From Campylobacterota bacterium (GTDB lineage: Bacteria > Campylobacterota > Campylobacteria > Campylobacterales > Nitratiruptoraceae), in NCBI GenBank assembly GCA_013153715.1, contig JAADDW010000014.1:62001-126000 (forward strand): a DNA stretch of 64,000 nt. The letters run 5' to 3'. Below, piece after piece: positions 59,335 to 64,000 of the stretch. The notes below the pieces were generated by a model. It saw only the letters and a program-made list of their open reading frames with translations. It did not search any database and was not told where the DNA came from. The translations under genes and the position numbers were made by a program. Every line of letters starts with the position of its first letter. Positions within the stretch are counted from its first letter, which is position 1.

Positions 59335-61035
59335 ATGGAGAGTTCCAACAGCGCATGGATCATTATCCACCGAATGCGGATACCGATCCTCGTCATCATC
59401 ATCACCTTCGCCATCTCCATCACAGGTCTCATGCTCATCCCTGGCCGAGATGGAGATGGGAATATCTACCACTTCACCTTCTTCGACGCCTTCTACTTCG
59501 TCAGCTACATGGCCACGACCATCGGTTTCGGGGAGATCCCCTATGAATTCACCTATCCCCAGCGGCTCTGGGTCAATTTCACCATCTTCCTCACCGTCAT
59601 CGGCTGGTTCTACGGCATCGGAACAATTGTCGCCCTGGTCCAGGATAAGAAGCTGGCTAGGGAGCTGGCTGTGGCCCGCTTCCGATCTAAAGTGGAGAAG
59701 ATCACGGAGCCCTTCATCATCGTCCTCGGCTTCAACAATGTGACCAAGGAGATCATCAACAAACTCAATCGGGAGGGGATCAGAATCGTCGTGGTCGATA
59801 AGGATGAGGCCAAAATCGAAGCCATAGAGCTAGAGAATTACATTCCCGAGGTGCCGGCCATCAGCGGCGACACAACCAAGCCGGCCACCCTGAAACTGGC
59901 GGGGATCCACCAGAAGAACTGTAAAGCGGTTGTGGTCCTCTTTGAAGATGATATTAAGAATGCCAAAATCGCCCTCATGTGCAAACTCCTCAACAAGCGG
60001 GTCGATGTCATTGTCAAATCGACCACCAAGGAGAATACAGAACATCTGAGGAACATTGGGATCCGCCATATCGAGGACCCCTTCAAGATCATCTCCGATC
60101 GGCTCTACTTCGAGATCACAGCCCCCTACATCTGGCTCCTGGAGATGTGGGTCTTCGGCCATGTCCTCAGAATTCGGAAGCGGGAGTTTCTCCCCAAGGG
60201 GAAATATATTATCTGCGGCTACGGTCGCATGGGCCACGCCCTGGCCCGAGCCCTGGAGAGGGCCGGGATCGAGTATATCTCCATCGATATAAAGTCCAGC
60301 GACTACAAGAAGAAGAAACAGAGCGCCATCTATGGGGATGCCGAAGATATTCAGATGCTCCTCAAGGCCGGGATCAAAGAGGCCAGTTGCATCATAGCGG
60401 CCACTAAAGATGATATGATCAATCTGACCATTCTCTCGACGGCCAAGAAGCTCAATCCGACCATCTACACCATAGCTCGGGAGAACTCTCTGGAGGATAT
60501 ATCGATCTTCAAATCGGCACGGATCGACAAAATCTACATTCTGGAGCAGATATTGGCCACCTACACCTACAACTTCATCGCCCACCCCCTGGCCAACAAA
60601 TTTATCCGCCTCATCCATAAGAAGGACAACATCTGGGCTATGAACCTCGTAGGCCGTCTCCGCTCCGTAATAGGGAAAAATCCCCTCCTCTTCGAGATTC
60701 AGATCGACGAGGAGGAGGCCTACGCCCTCTACAACGAACTTATCAAGGGAAGGAAGATCACCTTGGAAGTTCTGAAGCGGTCCCGGGCCAACTGGCGGGA
60801 GAAGAACAGAATTATATTCCTCCTCTACGAGTACCGAGATGAGTACAGGAGGGAGCGGGTCCTCCTCCCCCCCGACGATCTGGAGATCAAGGCCAACGCC
60901 TCCCTCCTGGTGGCCTGTGACGAGGAGGCCAAGACCGACTTCGAGTATATCATCAACAACTACTACGAGCTCCACTATGTCCTGACCGGCAGGGAGCTCA
61001 CCACCGGAATTCTCGGGAAACTCCTGGCCTCATAA
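59335..61035 (+). CDS. Ligand-gated potassium channel with tandem RCK/TrkA-N domains
   Basis: A 566-residue K+ channel. Two membrane helices flank a pore loop with selectivity filter TTIGFGEIPY (about residues 61-70). Two Rossmann-type RCK domains follow: VLGFNNVTKEIINKL (~125) and IICGYGRMGHALARALE (~291), and a C-terminal TrkA-C-like region. The filter GFG is a variant of GYG but keeps the K+ pattern. Nucleotide or divalent gating is expected from the family. It ends by overlapping the convergent patatin gene. Confidence 0.93.
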   Translation: MESSNSAWIIIHRMRIPILVIIITFAISITGLMLIPGRDGDGNIYHFTFFDAFYFVSYMATTIGFGEIPYEFTYPQRLWVNFTIFLTVIGWFYGIGTIVALVQDKKLARELAVARFRSKVEKITEPFIIVLGFNNVTKEIINKLNREGIRIVVVDKDEAKIEAIELENYIPEVPAISGDTTKPATLKLAGIHQKNCKAVVVLFEDDIKNAKIALMCKLLNKRVDVIVKSTTKENTEHLRNIGIRHIEDPFKIISDRLYFEITAPYIWLLEMWVFGHVLRIRKREFLPKGKYIICGYGRMGHALARALERAGIEYISIDIKSSDYKKKKQSAIYGDAEDIQMLLKAGIKEASCIIAATKDDMINLTILSTAKKLNPTIYTIARENSLEDISIFKSARIDKIYILEQILATYTYNFIAHPLANKFIRLIHKKDNIWAMNLVGRLRSVIGKNPLLFEIQIDEEEAYALYNELIKGRKITLEVLKRSRANWREKNRIIFLLYEYRDEYRRERVLLPPDDLEIKANASLLVACDEEAKTDFEYIINNYYELHYVLTGRELTTGILGKLLAS

Positions 61036-61884
61036 CCTCTCCAGCCCCTCCCTGGCGGCGGCCCGCCCCGCCTCGATGACCTCGTAGGCCCTGTGAAAGT
61101 CGTAGGTCCCGCAGACCTCCTTGGAGATCTCGATGAGGAGATCAGGCGGATAGCCGGCCAATCTGTACCGGATCAAGGTATCCTGCATGGCGTCAAAGCT
61201 CATGTTGATAATGTCAAACATGGAGTAGTCCTCCTCGTCATCCATCAACTTCTGGAACTCCTCCTTGATCGCCCTCTTCATCTCCTCGAAGCGGTCGATC
61301 TTCCCCCGCTCCTCCTCCGGAACCTCGATCTCCGGCTTCGGCTTGTCCCCATAGAGATTGACGGCGATGATCTTATCGGCGTGGTCACTCATAACCGGAG
61401 CCACAGGAAGGGGGTTGAGGACCCCTCCATCTACCAGGAGCATCCCCCCATATTCGACAGGGGTGAAGAAGGAGGGGATGGCGATGGAGGCCCTAATGGC
61501 CAGGAGGAGATCTCCCTCCTGAAACCAGACCTCCCTATTCTTCCGGACCTCTGTAGCTACAGCAGTGTACCTGATGGGGAGCTCCTCTATCCGCTGGCGT
61601 CCCACAATCTCCTCTAGCTTCTTGAAGATCTTCTCCCCTCTGATAAATCCCTTCTTGTCGAAGCTGAGGTCGAGGAGCCGGGCCACATCGAAGGCGTCCA
61701 GCTCCAGAACCCACTCCTTGTACCGCTCCAGGCCACCGGCGGCGAAGAGGCCACCAATGAGGGCCCCCATAGAGGAGCCGCTGATGGAGACAATTTCCAA
61801 ACCGTTGGCCAGGAGCTCCTCGATAACGCCGATATGGGCATATCCCCGGGCACCACCACTTCCAAGCGAGAGAGCGACTCTCAT
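61030..61884 (-). CDS. Patatin-like phospholipase
   Basis: A 284-residue lipid acyl hydrolase with the patatin motifs: oxyanion loop LGSGGARGYAHIG, nucleophile elbow SGSSMGALIGG (GxSxG) and DGGVLNPLPV (catalytic Asp). No signal peptide is seen, so it is probably cytoplasmic, RssA/YchK-like. The start overlaps tolC by four bases. Confidence 0.93.
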   Translation of the reverse strand: MRVALSLGSGGARGYAHIGVIEELLANGLEIVSISGSSMGALIGGLFAAGGLERYKEWVLELDAFDVARLLDLSFDKKGFIRGEKIFKKLEEIVGRQRIEELPIRYTAVATEVRKNREVWFQEGDLLLAIRASIAIPSFFTPVEYGGMLLVDGGVLNPLPVAPVMSDHADKIIAVNLYGDKPKPEIEVPEEERGKIDRFEEMKRAIKEEFQKLMDDEEDYSMFDIINMSFDAMQDTLIRYRLAGYPPDLLIEISKEVCGTYDFHRAYEVIEAGRAAAREGLERL

Positions 61885-63152
61885 TGCAGACTCCTTTGAA
61901 ACTCTCTGAGAGAGATGAGGAGGAGAATGGTCACCTTCTCCTTGAAAATCTCCGCCTCCACAGCCGCCCTCCTCCCCCGAGCTTCTGCCAGGGAGGCGAT
62001 AGAGCGGCTCAACTCATCTCCACTGATCAGCTGGTTTTCATACCGCCCCAGGGAGAGTTTGTAGTAACTCTCCGCCGCCTCAACCCTTTTGGAGGCCGCC
62101 TCCAATCGGGCCTCCAAAGCCTTCAGGACAGCCAGCTCCCCTTCCAGCTCCGCCTCCGCCCTTTTGATGTAGTCCCGAAGAAAGTGTTTACGGGCCAGAT
62201 AGCGGTACCGGGCCGCCTCTACCTGGGCCCTCCTCTCCCCGCCGTCATAGAGAGTGTAACGGAGGGAGAGGCCGATATAGCTCTCATCTCCGCTCCTGTA
62301 GCCGTCTCCCTGGAGGCGGAGATCGTCTCCAAACCGCCTAAGGGCCGCCCGAAATCCGATGGTAGGGAGGAGTCGGGATCGGGCCAGGGCTACCTCTTCC
62401 CCATCGATTTGGAGGGCCTTCCGGAGGGCCAGAATATCCTCCCGCTGGAGGAGATCAATCTGGGATGGGAGCTCCAACTCCTCCAGAGCGACAGAGCGGG
62501 GACGGTACCCTGTAAGGGCCTCCAAAAGGGCCTCTATCCGCTTCCTATCTGCCCTCCTCTCCTCCAGCTGGGCCTCTATCTCATACCTCTTGGCCTCCAA
62601 GGCGTAGAGATCGCTCAAAGGGATCAACCCCTCCCTGTAGAACCCTTGGCCCTTTCTGTAACTCGCCTCTACCGCCTCCAGAGCCCTCTCCAGGGCCTCT
62701 ATCCCCTTGACCACCTTGTAGAGGTCTCCATAGAGGAGGGCCACCTTTCTCGAAAGCCGCCGCAGGAGATCTCTCTCCTCCAGCTCCGCTCTGATCTTCT
62801 CCAACTCCCTCTTCTCGATGAGGTGGGTAATGGCGTACCCTGTGAAAATGGGGTAGGAGAGGGAGAGTTCACTCCGGAGAGTCCTCTCCTCTCCCATGGG
62901 AAGGGTGAGCCTCCCCTGGGGAAGGTGGAGGGAGATGGTGGGCTCCTCCATGAGTTGGAGGGCCTCCAGGGAGAGCTGGACCTTGGGAGAGTTCTTCCCC
63001 CGAGCCGCCTTGAGAAGCTCCTCCCGTCCCTTCACCTCCAACCTTTTGGCAGTCAGGAGAGGGCTCTTCTCCAGGTGGTCCAAGAGGCTCCTCAACTCCC
63101 CACCCAGAAGGAGGGCGACCAGAAGAAAACTATGGAGAGCCACTATTCTCAT
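61881..63152 (-). CDS. TolC-family outer-membrane efflux protein
   Basis: A 423-residue outer-membrane factor. A signal peptide (MRIVALHSFLLVALLLGGEL) is followed by helical and beta segments repeated twice (LSLSYPIFTGYAITHLIEKR and LSLRYTLYDGGERRAQVEAA), as in TolC. ATG at 63152 is chosen because AAAGGAG lies just upstream and gives a proper signal peptide; an upstream in-frame start at 63185 lies inside the exporter gene. It works with the exporter encoded next to it. Confidence 0.9.
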   Translation of the reverse strand: MRIVALHSFLLVALLLGGELRSLLDHLEKSPLLTAKRLEVKGREELLKAARGKNSPKVQLSLEALQLMEEPTISLHLPQGRLTLPMGEERTLRSELSLSYPIFTGYAITHLIEKRELEKIRAELEERDLLRRLSRKVALLYGDLYKVVKGIEALERALEAVEASYRKGQGFYREGLIPLSDLYALEAKRYEIEAQLEERRADRKRIEALLEALTGYRPRSVALEELELPSQIDLLQREDILALRKALQIDGEEVALARSRLLPTIGFRAALRRFGDDLRLQGDGYRSGDESYIGLSLRYTLYDGGERRAQVEAARYRYLARKHFLRDYIKRAEAELEGELAVLKALEARLEAASKRVEAAESYYKLSLGRYENQLISGDELSRSIASLAEARGRRAAVEAEIFKEKVTILLLISLREFQRSLQ

Positions 63153-64000
63153 TCCGCTCCTTTCCCAAAAAGAGGGCGATGACAAAGAGGGTTCCGAGGA
63201 GGGCCCAGAGGGCGGCGTGGAAAAATGTATTGGAGAAGCCGTAGTTATAACTCATGAAGAGCTCATAACGGCGGAAGACCTCCTCCACAACCTCCCTGGG
63301 AAGCTCCAGCAACCGTTCCACCCTCTCCAGAAACCATTGGAGGTACTCCCTGTTCTGGATCTCCACCATTCTATCAAAATGGAGATTTTTGAAGTACTCC
63401 ATGTTGTTGGTAGCCAGAGCTGTCCCAAAACTCCCGCCGACAAAACGGACATAATCCATGAGGACAATGGCCAGCTCGCTCCTCTCGGGAGGGGCACTCT
63501 TCAGGAGGAGGACGGTGACAGGGGCGAAGAACATCCCCATACCGATACCGAAGGGGATTGTGAGGAGAATGGCCTGGGAGAGGGGGGTATAGTAGTTGAG
63601 CCTCGGCAGGAGGAAGAGGGCGGTGAAGAGGTAGATGAGGGTGGCTATGGCGATTGTCGGCTTGGCCCCCATCCGATCGCTGAGGAGACCGGCGACAGGG
63701 GAGAATATTCCGATGAAGAGGGCGAAGGCGAAGACAGCTATTCCGGCCTGGAGGGTCGGCAACCCCTTGATATGTTCGTAGTAGACCGGAAGGAGGTAGA
63801 AGTATTGGTACATGGAGAAACCGAGGATGAAGAAGTAGATGAGGATCCCATTGGTGAAATCGCTCCTCCTGAAGAGGGAGAAGTCGATCAATCTCCTCTC
63901 CGAGTGGAGCTCCACCAGGCCGTAGAGGAGATAGCCTACCAGGGAGAGGTAGAGGAGGAACCCTATCTCCACCGAGTTGAACCAGCCGTACTGTTGGCCT
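63130..64000 (-). CDS. DHA2-type MFS exporter (EmrB-like), C-terminal part
   Basis: The frame runs in from the right edge (GQQYGWFNSVEIGF) and ends at 63130, giving about 290 residues. It has around six membrane helices and an LPPGLSDRMGAK-like loop (read AGLLSDRMGAKPT), with a C-terminal hydrophobic helix. This is the second half of a 14-helix EmrB-type drug:H+ antiporter. The adjoining TolC gene suggests a tripartite pump, though the EmrA-type adaptor would lie beyond the window. Confidence 0.85.
   Translation of the reverse strand, partial: GQQYGWFNSVEIGFLLYLSLVGYLLYGLVELHSERRLIDFSLFRRSDFTNGILIYFFILGFSMYQYFYLLPVYYEHIKGLPTLQAGIAVFAFALFIGIFSPVAGLLSDRMGAKPTIAIATLIYLFTALFLLPRLNYYTPLSQAILLTIPFGIGMGMFFAPVTVLLLKSAPPERSELAIVLMDYVRFVGGSFGTALATNNMEYFKNLHFDRMVEIQNREYLQWFLERVERLLELPREVVEEVFRRYELFMSYNYGFSNTFFHAALWALLGTLFVIALFLGKERNENSGSP

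Noticed and set aside
63973-64000. A complete MFS gene starting at GTG 63972
   Set aside because: The frame continues to the window edge with conserved DHA2 sequence (GQQYGWFNS), so the gene is cut and the GTG is internal.

Overview
The window is chromosomal DNA from a GC-rich member of the Campylobacterota (formerly Epsilonproteobacteria). Three gene orders support this: rplU-rpmA-obgE-proB-fmt-birA-parA-parB-atpF'-atpF-atpH-atpA-atpG-atpD-atpC-exbB-exbD-tonB-tolB-pal; the cluster of flhG-type ATPase, folK, pepP/Q-like peptidase and aroQ; and a futalosine-type menaquinone gene (aminofutalosine deaminase). An flhG-type gene with no flhF beside it points to a Sulfurovum/Nitratifractor-like, possibly non-flagellated lineage. 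That placement is inference; the genus is not resolved. Coding density is very high, with many ATGA or longer overlaps. I saw no insertion sequence, prophage, CRISPR array, rRNA or plasmid signature.

Layout. 1-4118 (mostly minus): start of a phosphohexomutase cut by the window edge, a DUF2231 membrane protein with a long Pro/Glu-rich tail, a three-part HATPase-GNAT fusion and an overlapping M20 amidohydrolase. 4197-20740 (plus): ridA, then ribosomal proteins, Obg GTPase, proline, formyl-Met-tRNA and biotin-ligase genes, chromosome partitioning, the F1 and peripheral-stalk genes of ATP synthase (a and c subunits are not here), and the Tol-Pal envelope system. 20881-23781 (plus): slyD, fabD, mtnN and a TtcA-like enzyme. 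23774-31627 (minus): comF, a lipoprotein, lepA, a 26-codon membrane peptide, prs, mnmA, an flhG-type ATPase, folK, peptidase, aroQ. 31750-34049 (plus): an unusually structured leader, the aminofutalosine deaminase and sppA. 34020-50400 (minus): a gamma-glutamylcyclotransferase-like gene; an operon running ylxR-infB-rbfA-rimP-ribD-ubiE-(NIT/PAS/GGDEF/EAL); then nadA-nadC-nrnA-M23-lpxC-tsaB-thrB; and a PilZ gene. 50488-50812 (minus): four tRNAs (Lys, Glu, Val, Asp). 50883-51962 (minus): a CinA-family gene. 52060-61035 (plus): ileS, a 35-residue membrane peptide, gatA, guaB, metY, a DUF6394-like membrane protein and a RCK-type potassium channel. 61030-64000 (minus): patatin-like lipase, TolC and a DHA2 MFS exporter cut by the right edge.

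The genes form a housekeeping backbone: energy (ATP synthase, menaquinone), translation (S/L-protein, initiation and tRNA-modification genes), NAD and riboflavin synthesis, envelope integrity (Tol-Pal, LpxC, M23, SppA) and c-di-GMP signalling (a dual GGDEF/EAL sensor and a PilZ effector). Promoters share an extended -10 of the form T-x-T-G-[AC]-TAnAAT, with little sign of a -35 element.

The least explained items are two long GC-rich structured leaders (upstream of tolB and of the aminofutalosine deaminase gene; the second has possible competing pairings around the ribosome-binding site), two tiny membrane-peptide genes coupled to lepA and gatA, the HATPase-GNAT/M20 pair, a TtcA homologue that lacks one Cys of each CxxC pair, and the orphan FlhG-type ATPase.
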